This document shows, piece after piece, positions 1-4,721 of a stretch of 5,789 bases of DNA. Each line of letters begins with the position of its first letter. Positions within the stretch are counted from its first letter, which is position 1. This stretch comes from Candidatus Thorarchaeota archaeon (GTDB lineage Archaea > Asgardarchaeota > Thorarchaeia > Thorarchaeales > Thorarchaeaceae), in the NCBI GenBank assembly GCA_016840245.1, contig JAEOST010000453.1:1-5789 (forward strand). Reading direction: 5' to 3'. Below the pieces are notes generated by a model. That model worked only from the letters and a program-made list of their open reading frames with translations. It searched no databases and had not been told where the DNA came from. The position numbers and the translations under genes are program-made.

Positions 1-1046
1 ATACCCGCAGAGGCTCTAATTGGCCAAACTAATTGACCTCTATTCTGCTCTGCAACGATAATATGTTTGACAGAAGCGGCAAGATTTTGAACTTCTTTCT
101 CTGGGAATGGCCAGACAGTCTTGAACCTGAGCATACCAACTTTGATTCCCTCTGCACGTGCATCTTTGATTGCCTTCTTTGCACTACGTGAAGGTGTACC
201 ATATGCAATCACAGCAATCTCTGCATCATCAAGCATGAACTTCTCAACATCAATGATATTGTCAGCATTCTTCAGAATCTTTTCACTAAGACGATTGATT
301 AATTCTATCTGGACATGTTCTTTGTCGCTAGGATATCCTCTCTCATCGTGAGTAAGACCAGTTGCATAGAATTGATACTCAGACCCCAGCAATGCCATTG
401 GGGGGACGAGGTCTTTATCAGCTTTGAACGGAAGGTACTCCTCTGGTGGACCTGAAGCAAGTTTTCTATATTCAAGTTTGAGGTCCTTCTCATCTGGTAT
501 GACAAGTCTTTCACGCATATGGCCCACTGTTTCATCTGCTAGAATGAATACAGGAGTTCTGTACTTCTCAGATAGATTGAACGCCTGTACTGTCTGGTCG
601 AACATCTCTTGAACTGATGCAGGAGTCAATGCAATAATCTGATAGTCGCCATGACTGCCCCACTTAGGCTGCATTACGTCACCTTGCTGGCCTCTTGTTG
701 GTTGACCTGTACTTGGCCCTCCACGCATAATATTGACCAGGACCAATGGGGTTTCAGTGATCACAGCAAGACCAATCGCCTCTAACATGAGACTGACTCC
801 TGGTCCTGATGTGGCTGTCATCGATTTTGCGCCAGTCCAAGATGCGCCAATAACGCTTGTAATAGATGCAATCTCGTCTTCGTACTGAACGTAAGCACCA
901 CCAGTCTGGGGCATTCTAAGTGCCATCCACTCTGCAATCTCAGTTGCAGGTGTGATTGGATATCCACCAAAGTACTTGCATCCTGCACTTAGAGCACCCT
1001 CTGCGCAGGCAATATCGCCCATAGTAAACATAATACGTTCTGGCAC
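1..1046 (-). CDS. korA: 2-oxoacid:ferredoxin oxidoreductase, alpha subunit (KorA-type), C-terminus cut by window edge
   Basis: This is the alpha subunit of a CoA-dependent 2-oxoacid:ferredoxin oxidoreductase. The cytoplasmic complex decarboxylates a 2-oxoacid such as 2-oxoglutarate to acyl-CoA and passes the electrons to ferredoxin. Translating the minus strand from a GTG at 1046 gives an open frame to the left edge, about 348 residues with no stop. The family is usually about 370-390 residues, so only the last few tens are missing. Visible landmarks are the substrate-binding YPITP motif (residues 29-33), SGPGVSLM (80-87), RGGPSTGQPT (108-117) and EQNRGQLVWP near the visible end. The GTG start follows directly after the TAA of the ferredoxin gene (no spacer) and has an AGGAGGT site 7 nt upstream, so translation is probably coupled. 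The beta (TPP-binding) and gamma subunits would lie beyond the left edge. Substrate is uncertain: a VorB-type (branched-chain 2-oxoacid) assignment is possible because the delta-alpha order occurs in both classes. Confidence 0.9.
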   Translation of the reverse strand, partial: MPERIMFTMGDIACAEGALSAGCKYFGGYPITPATEIAEWMALRMPQTGGAYVQYEDEIASITSVIGASWTGAKSMTATSGPGVSLMLEAIGLAVITETPLVLVNIMRGGPSTGQPTRGQQGDVMQPKWGSHGDYQIIALTPASVQEMFDQTVQAFNLSEKYRTPVFILADETVGHMRERLVIPDEKDLKLEYRKLASGPPEEYLPFKADKDLVPPMALLGSEYQFYATGLTHDERGYPSDKEHVQIELINRLSEKILKNADNIIDVEKFMLDDAEIAVIAYGTPSRSAKKAIKDARAEGIKVGMLRFKTVWPFPEKEVQNLAASVKHIIVAEQNRGQLVWPIRASAG

Positions 1047-1472
1047 TTAGTCGACCTCCTTTTCGAACTCGGGAATCACAGTGCCTTCCTGTAGAGCACC
1101 TGCATCATAGGCTTCCTTTGCCTCATCCTTGTCTGCTAGGAATATTGCCATATCAGGGCATATCCTCTCACAGAACTCACAGTTGACGCATGCCTCTAAA
1201 TCGCAGGTTGTAACTGGATGGTACCCCTTTCGATTGTATATCTCAGTGTCAAAGCAGAGTACATTCTTCGGGCAGAACTCTATACAGAGTCCGCACTGCT
1301 TACACTGCTCTTGTAGAATGACGAGGACTTTTTGTCTAGTCCTTGGAGGTTTTGGAGTTATTGGCTTCCGAACGGACGACATTTTTGAGTTCTCCGAACC
1401 ATTGATGACAGTGTTATTGGTGATTTGTTTTTTCAGTGTGAACCGAGACATACTACTGTCTGGTACAGCCAT
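1047..1472 (-). CDS. korD: 2-oxoacid:ferredoxin oxidoreductase, ferredoxin-like delta subunit (KorD-type)
   Basis: This small iron-sulfur subunit is expected to carry electrons from the catalytic subunits of the 2-oxoacid oxidoreductase to free ferredoxin. Two classical [4Fe-4S] motifs are visible: CKQCGLCIEFCP and CVNCEFCERICP, each CxxCxxCxxxCP, separated by a segment of about 30 residues containing RKGYHPV. The span given is the longest frame (141 residues), but the first 30 residues (Ser/Asn-rich, unlike ferredoxin) are probably not translated. The TATA-like element at 1488-1495 would start transcription near 1465, downstream of the first ATG (1472). Two internal ATGs remain: 1451, with a leader of about 14 nt and no Shine-Dalgarno, and 1382, with GGAG 9 nt upstream. 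I favour 1382, giving about 111 residues, because the other leftward starts here use Shine-Dalgarno sites and KorD proteins are usually short. It is the first gene of the operon and is joined without a gap to korA. Confidence 0.88.
   Translation of the reverse strand: MAVPDSSMSRFTLKKQITNNTVINGSENSKMSSVRKPITPKPPRTRQKVLVILQEQCKQCGLCIEFCPKNVLCFDTEIYNRKGYHPVTTCDLEACVNCEFCERICPDMAIFLADKDEAKEAYDAGALQEGTVIPEFEKEVD
1054..1060 (-). promoter_or_regulatory. Shine-Dalgarno site for korA
   Basis: The minus strand reads AGGAGGT followed by 7 nt and GTG. The site lies inside the last codons of korD and settles the GTG at 1046 as the korA start rather than the in-frame ATGs a few codons later. Confidence 0.8.
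1392..1395 (-). promoter_or_regulatory. possible Shine-Dalgarno site for the internal korD start
   Basis: The minus strand reads GGAG, then 9 nt (AACTCAAAA), then ATG at 1382. This is the best translation-start context in the N-terminal part of the korD frame and supports the shorter protein. Confidence 0.45.
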
Positions 1473-1487
1473 GGGCGAAACGACGAG

Positions 1488-1495
1488 CTATATAG
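1488..1495 (-). promoter_or_regulatory. TATA-box-like element, korDA promoter (possibly bidirectional)
   Basis: CTATATAG is a perfect 8-bp palindrome and resembles the archaeal TATA box. Read leftward it predicts a start site near 1465, before the two internal korD ATGs. Read rightward it predicts a start near 1518, which would give the winged-helix gene a leader of about 70 nt. No convincing purine-rich BRE is visible on either side to settle direction. Leftward use is the safer call. Confidence 0.5.
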
Positions 1496-1501
1496 GCCTT
1501 G

Positions 1502-1569
1502 CTTTGGTGGACAAATTCCTTCAACGACAATGACCAAAGTTAAGAGCGAGATTTCTGTAACTCTTACTT
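1502..1569 (+). promoter_or_regulatory. inverted repeats in the korD / winged-helix gene divergent region
   Basis: Two inverted repeats lie between the palindromic TATA element and the winged-helix start. One is CTTTGGT (1502-1508) with ACCAAAG (1533-1539), centres about 31 bp apart, close to three helical turns. The other is AAGTTAAGAG (1537-1546) with CTCTTACTT (1561-1569), which pairs with one bulged base across a 14-nt spacer. They could be operator half-sites, for example for autoregulation, or a leader hairpin. Short repeats of this length can arise by chance. Confidence 0.25.
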
Positions 1570-1575
1570 GGATAC

Positions 1576-1579
1576 GGAG
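1576..1579 (+). promoter_or_regulatory. Shine-Dalgarno site deciding a TTG start
   Basis: GGAG lies 9 nt upstream of TTG at 1589. The frame is closed by TGA at 1583-1585, so TTG is the first possible start, and no ATG occurs in frame before residue 26. The ATG at 1580 (stops at once) and the GTG at 1582 (out of frame, early stop) are ruled out. Confidence 0.5.
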
Positions 1580-1588
1580 ATGTGATTC

Positions 1589-2053
1589 TTGTCTGGTGAG
1601 GAAATTTCTGAAGAGGAATTAACCGCATCACTCAAGGGAAGAACTCTACGCGTATACTGGTATATGCTCCGTCATCCTGTTCCAATGACCGCAAGAGAGA
1701 TTCAACGGGGTGCTAATCTCTCTAGTCCCTCTCTCTCAATGCATCATTTGGAACGCTTGAAGACATTCGGTTTAGTTGACAAAGATGTTCATGGACAATA
1801 CACAATCCTTCGTGATGTTAGGGTTGGGATGTTGAGACAATTCATAGGTCGTGGCCGTCTGATGATTCCACGATTCTTGTTCTATGCCACTTTCTATACA
1901 TCTCTCACTGCAGCACTAGCCACGATGTTATGGCAACACTTCGACTGGTACACTGGGTTCATAATTGGCCTCCTGGGGTCTGTCTGTATGATACTCTGGT
2001 ATGAGGCACTTAGCATTTGGAGGGAACAGCCATTTCCAGAAGACGAGGACTAG
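1589..2053 (+). CDS. membrane-anchored winged-helix DNA-binding protein
   Basis: This is a predicted one-component regulator of 154 residues that starts with TTG. Residues about 16-76 look like an ArsR/MarR-like winged helix. A first helix (LRVYWYMLRH) is followed by a helix-turn-helix whose second helix begins at TAREIQRG (34-41), a recognition helix around SPSLSMHHLERLKTFGLV (46-63), and a wing (DVHGQYTILR). A short basic linker leads to two hydrophobic segments, about 95-115 and 121-142, forming a membrane hairpin. The acidic tail (REQPFPEDED) and the DNA-binding domain would both face the cytoplasm. There is no sensor domain and no metal-binding Cys cluster, so any signal would have to come through the membrane or a partner. 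It is divergent from korDA and co-oriented with the surface glycoprotein that starts 80 bp after its stop. Targets are unknown; I recognise the fold pattern, not a named family. Confidence 0.8.
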   Translation: MSGEEISEEELTASLKGRTLRVYWYMLRHPVPMTAREIQRGANLSSPSLSMHHLERLKTFGLVDKDVHGQYTILRDVRVGMLRQFIGRGRLMIPRFLFYATFYTSLTAALATMLWQHFDWYTGFIIGLLGSVCMILWYEALSIWREQPFPEDED

Positions 2054-2069
2054 GTTCTAAAAATAGAAC
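2054..2069 (+). promoter_or_regulatory. inverted repeat with TATA-like core upstream of the surface glycoprotein
   Basis: Directly after the stop of the winged-helix gene lies GTTCTA-AAAA-TAGAAC, a perfect 6-bp inverted repeat with a 4-nt spacer. Its centre (CTAAAAATA, 2057-2065) resembles a weak TATA box. It would place transcription start near 2087 and a leader of about 47 nt before the ATG at 2134. It could be a promoter with an overlapping operator, or a small hairpin at the end of the upstream transcript. Confidence 0.35.
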
Positions 2070-2121
2070 TATCTGCAAATTGATTCAAGATAGGATTAGG
2101 AATCATTTGACTTCCTCACCT

Positions 2122-2126
2122 AGAGG
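2122..2126 (+). promoter_or_regulatory. Shine-Dalgarno site for the surface glycoprotein
   Basis: AGAGG lies 7 nt upstream of ATG at 2134. Together with the signal peptide that begins right there, it selects this start over the upstream ATG at 2017, which would overlap the winged-helix gene and put 39 polar residues ahead of the signal peptide. Confidence 0.6.
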
Positions 2127-2133
2127 ATTTGCT

Positions 2134-3198
2134 ATGTATAGAAAGACGAAGATGGCATTCAGGATGATAGTTGTCGTCACGACACTCCTAGTCCTGCTAT
2201 TGCCAGTAGCGGTTGTTGACCATGAGCCAGCGGCTCAAGTCATTAGTCCAATTGCTAGGATGACTCCTTCGTTTAAGGGTGATTTCAATCTTACATACTA
2301 TTCACTATGGAATGAAACTAAAACGCCGGTTGCTTCTGGCGCATCATTGATTGGCGACCATGTTATCCTCAACATTTCTTGGACTTTTCCTGAGGATGTC
2401 AACCATACGAAAATAGTTGTGAATGCTACAGCAGTACCATTGTCAATCTCTGAAGAGGCCGATGGGCATACTGTCAAAATTGACACAAGATCTTTGGGTG
2501 GCAATCATACCTGTCTGATCAATATGACTGCGTGGCTAAATAATGGCTCAATTCAAAATAAACAAGTACCTAACGTATTCATAGGGAATTTCTTTGTACC
2601 GCATGTGACCGTCCTAACGCCAAATGGTGGTGAGATTTGGACTGGTGTCAATAATGTGACTTGGAGCGCTTGGGATACTAATGTGGATGAGGAATTAACT
2701 TTTGAAGTACTACTTTCATCTGACTTAGGAAGCAGTTTTCAACTGATTTCTTCAGGTATCTCTGATTACTGGTATCCTTGGAATAGTACAGGTTTCCTGA
2801 ATCTCAGCAAGTACATATTTGAAGTTCGTGTGTCTGATGGGATTCTCGTTGGCGCAGATCGTTCAGATAATCCTTTCCGCGCTGGTGATACTACAATTAC
2901 TCCAACAACCACGGTTACATCTACAACCACTACTGAACCAACAACCCAGACGACTACTGTTACAAGCACAAGTACCACTCCAACCACTACCGAGCCGACT
3001 TCTACAACTGCTCCTACCTCTACAGCAACTACCACAACAACTACAACTACCACCACAACAACTACAGCTACAACATCTACCACTCCTACAGCAACGGGTA
3101 TTCCAACTGTTGTTTCAGCTATACTAATTGCCACTGCAATTATTGGAAGCGCTATCCTAGCAGTTGTGGCTTATTACATATCGAGACGTTGGATGTAA
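2134..3198 (+). CDS. secreted, Thr-rich, membrane-anchored surface glycoprotein
   Basis: This is a predicted cell-surface protein of 354 residues whose role is not known. It begins with a basic N-terminus (MYRKTKMAFR) and a hydrophobic signal segment ending near residue 28. Residues about 40-250 form the exposed part and carry eleven N-glycosylation sequons (N-x-S/T) by hand count. Within it, about residues 157-250, the PNGGEIW motif (163-169) followed by a VTW strand resembles the Ig-like/Kre9-type beta-sandwich repeats of microbial surface proteins. Residues 253-321 are a Thr-rich stalk (47 Thr of 69, including 13 in a row), probably O-glycosylated. A hydrophobic helix (about 326-349) and the tail SRRWM anchor it with its C-terminus inside. 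Thr codons are a mix of ACA, ACT and ACC, so selection seems to act on the protein, not on a pure triplet repeat. It may be co-expressed with the upstream winged-helix gene. No catalytic motif is visible; adhesion, receptor or S-layer-associated roles are all possible. Confidence 0.85.
   Translation: MYRKTKMAFRMIVVVTTLLVLLLPVAVVDHEPAAQVISPIARMTPSFKGDFNLTYYSLWNETKTPVASGASLIGDHVILNISWTFPEDVNHTKIVVNATAVPLSISEEADGHTVKIDTRSLGGNHTCLINMTAWLNNGSIQNKQVPNVFIGNFFVPHVTVLTPNGGEIWTGVNNVTWSAWDTNVDEELTFEVLLSSDLGSSFQLISSGISDYWYPWNSTGFLNLSKYIFEVRVSDGILVGADRSDNPFRAGDTTITPTTTVTSTTTTEPTTQTTTVTSTSTTPTTTEPTSTTAPTSTATTTTTTTTTTTTTATTSTTPTATGIPTVVSAILIATAIIGSAILAVVAYYISRRWM
2890..3096 (+). repeat. low-complexity ACN-codon tract encoding the Thr-rich stalk
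   Basis: A tract of about 207 bp is dominated by ACN codons, with 13 consecutive Thr codons at 3028-3066. It is internally repetitive enough to allow slippage or recombination, so stalk length may vary between strains. Antisense frames here read as Val-rich and are artefacts. Confidence 0.85.
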
Positions 3199-3202
3199 TA
3201 CC

Positions 3203-4099
3203 TTAGCCTAGCACCTTCTCAATGAAAGAGTCCGTGCTAATTACATGCTTGTGTAGCCCAAGTTCATTGGGATCTATTCCCATCGCGAGTCCGAGTAGCT
3301 GAGTGTAATAAATTACAGGAATCTTGTACTTTTGTTCTCCAAGTTCTTTGTTCAACTGAGTCTGAGATACTTCATATTGGAGATGACAAAATGAACAGAC
3401 ATTCAGTATACAGTCAACACCAGCTTCTAGCAGGTTGTCAAGCTTCTCTTTGGCAATATCAACGCTAACTGGTACATTGCTACCTCGTACTCCTCCACCT
3501 GCACCACAACAGAGAAACTTGTCCTTGTATTTCACACTCTCGGCCCCAGTGACTTCTACAAGTTCATCAAGGAATGTATGTCGTTGGGTCTGTTTCCACG
3601 GTCGTAGTTTACTTGGTTTCAGAAGATGACAGCCATAATGAACCCCAACACGTATTCCCTCAAATGGGTGGGTCACCTTTTTCTTTATCTCATCAGGTCC
3701 TAACTCATAGATGACCTCTATGAGATGCTTTGCGTCAACTTCTGCATCATACATGATTCCGACATCTTTGAGGACTTTTTGAACCTCCTTCAGTCGATCC
3801 GGTTTCTCACGCACTTCATTCAGAGCCTCTTTGAATGTACCATAGCATCCATTGCAGCCTGTTATGATATCATGTCCAGCCTTTTCAGCCAAGGCCAGAT
3901 TTCTTGAAGCAAGTGCTAACCAAGTTGGTTCACTGAACGAACGAATAACTCCAGGAGCAGGACAACAACTTGCTCCAAGTAGATCCTCTAATTCAATGCC
4001 TAGTTTTGGAAGGACAACTCGAATGCTTTTCTCGATATTTGGAAAGCGGTTTGGCATTACACATCCAAGATATAGAGAGTAGGTCTGTGTTTCGGTCAT
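3203..4099 (-). CDS. hdrB: heterodisulfide reductase-type subunit B (HdrB)
   Basis: HdrB is the disulfide-reducing subunit of heterodisulfide-reductase complexes, cytoplasmic, using two noncubane [4Fe-4S] clusters held by CCG domains. The 298 residues hold two complete CCG motifs. C13-x31-C45C46-x35-C82-x2-C85 is the first. C157-x39-C197C198-x36-C235-x2-C238 is the second. Both fit the family spacing Cx31-39CCx35-36CxxC, so all cluster ligands are present, and the length is typical for HdrB. The start overlaps the hdrC stop by one base (TAATG), and GAGGTG lies 8 nt upstream, so the two are translationally coupled. In methanogens the substrate is CoM-S-S-CoB. Here no methanogenesis gene is seen, so the natural disulfide is unknown. 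The 3' end faces the surface glycoprotein with a 4-bp gap. HdrA is absent from the window. Confidence 0.93.
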   Translation of the reverse strand: MTETQTYSLYLGCVMPNRFPNIEKSIRVVLPKLGIELEDLLGASCCPAPGVIRSFSEPTWLALASRNLALAEKAGHDIITGCNGCYGTFKEALNEVREKPDRLKEVQKVLKDVGIMYDAEVDAKHLIEVIYELGPDEIKKKVTHPFEGIRVGVHYGCHLLKPSKLRPWKQTQRHTFLDELVEVTGAESVKYKDKFLCCGAGGGVRGSNVPVSVDIAKEKLDNLLEAGVDCILNVCSFCHLQYEVSQTQLNKELGEQKYKIPVIYYTQLLGLAMGIDPNELGLHKHVISTDSFIEKVLG

Positions 4100-4650
4100 T
4101 ATGCCTCCACCTCTGAATCAGAACCCTCTATGAGTTCCTTGAACCCAGTCTTCTTCATAATTTCCTGAACCTGTTTCAGGGCATTAGCATCTGAATGCAC
4201 AGTCGGTGGAATCTCTCCAAGCTCCAACTCCTTTCTCATCTCTTGGTTGGCTTTATCGATTGGAACTGCATGACCTGTAGCAAGAAGCTTTTGTGAGGCT
4301 TTCTTGTGTTGTGGGAGCATAAAGCCAGCTTCAACTGCCATATTTCGCATGATAATGATGGCATCAGTTGTCTTAATCTCTCGAGGACAACGTTCTAGGC
4401 AGGTCAAACAGGTTGCACACAGCCATAGGTCTGGACTTGAGAGAACTTCATCCTTCAATCCAAGGAGTGCCTTTCTCATCAATTCGCGTGTTCGAAAGGC
4501 TGTACGTCTCCCACTTGGGCAGACGCTGGAGCAGGTTCCACATTGAATACAGGTTCTAATTCTATCTGCCCCTGCCGCAACAAGAGTATCTACAAATTCT
4601 GGATCCATATCTTCTGAGTCAATGGTTTCTCGGGTCAGAGAGTCTGGCAT
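4099..4650 (-). CDS. hdrC: heterodisulfide reductase-type subunit C (HdrC)
   Basis: HdrC relays electrons from the flavoprotein HdrA to HdrB through two [4Fe-4S] clusters. The 183 residues show both expected motifs: C34-x2-C37-x2-C40-x3-C44-P (CIQCGTCSSVCP) and C78-x2-C81-x2-C84-x3-C88-P (CATCLTCLERCP). The spacing of 33 residues between clusters is typical of HdrC/GlpC-like relays. A helical, charged C-terminal part (about 110-183) carries no further cysteines. The ATG start is well supported by AGGAGGT 6 nt upstream. It is the first gene of an hdrC-hdrB operon with its own TATA-like element at 4688-4695. It could also serve a complex with another flavoprotein (for example a FAD-dependent dehydrogenase), since HdrBC modules are reused outside methanogenesis. 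Confidence 0.92.
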   Translation of the reverse strand: MPDSLTRETIDSEDMDPEFVDTLVAAGADRIRTCIQCGTCSSVCPSGRRTAFRTRELMRKALLGLKDEVLSSPDLWLCATCLTCLERCPREIKTTDAIIIMRNMAVEAGFMLPQHKKASQKLLATGHAVPIDKANQEMRKELELGEIPPTVHSDANALKQVQEIMKKTGFKELIEGSDSEVEA

Positions 4651-4656
4651 GTGACG

Positions 4657-4663
4657 ACCTCCT
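4657..4663 (-). promoter_or_regulatory. Shine-Dalgarno site for hdrC
   Basis: The minus strand reads AGGAGGT, then 6 nt, then ATG at 4650. It is a near-perfect site and fixes the hdrC start. Confidence 0.85.
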
Positions 4664-4687
4664 GATACGCAGCTCGCAAAATCAGGT

Positions 4688-4695
4688 GATATAAG
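4688..4695 (-). promoter_or_regulatory. TATA-box-like element, hdrCB promoter
   Basis: The minus strand reads CTTATATC in the 71-bp gap between the radical SAM stop and hdrC. The usual distance of about 26 bp puts the transcription start near 4665, leaving a leader of about 15 nt that just contains the Shine-Dalgarno site. This suggests hdrCB can be expressed independently of the upstream radical SAM gene. No clear BRE is visible. Confidence 0.5.
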
Positions 4696-4721
4696 AATGC
4701 TGTTCGTGACACCATGTAAGT

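Noticed and set aside
305..535. 76-residue minus-strand frame in the left part of the window
   Set aside because: The korA frame covers this stretch on the same strand without a stop and shows family motifs, so this is an out-of-frame shadow.
1129..1533. 134-residue plus-strand frame opposite korD
   Set aside because: It lies antisense to a gene with two intact ferredoxin motifs, and its cysteine-containing translation shows no domain pattern of its own.
2017..2133. Longer start for the surface glycoprotein at ATG 2017
   Set aside because: It would overlap the winged-helix gene by 37 bp and place 39 polar, basic residues before a signal peptide; ATG 2134 has a Shine-Dalgarno and the right context.
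3028..3066. Possible CRISPR or tandem-repeat array
   Set aside because: Repetition is at the codon level only (ACN), with no spaced direct repeats; it sits inside a coding frame.
2819..3127. Leu/Gln-rich open frame on the plus strand within the glycoprotein
   Set aside because: It is a frame-shifted reading of the same ACN tract (CAN/CTN codons) and is wholly inside a well-supported gene.
2766..3134. Val-rich open frame on the minus strand across the Thr-rich tract
   Set aside because: It is the antisense image of ACN codons (GTN = Val). No Shine-Dalgarno or domain is present, and the plus-strand protein has signal peptide, sequons and anchor.
4651..4721. Possible small RNA or riboswitch in the gap before hdrC
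   Set aside because: Only 71 bp, adequately explained by a TATA-like element and Shine-Dalgarno site; I see no strong stem structure.
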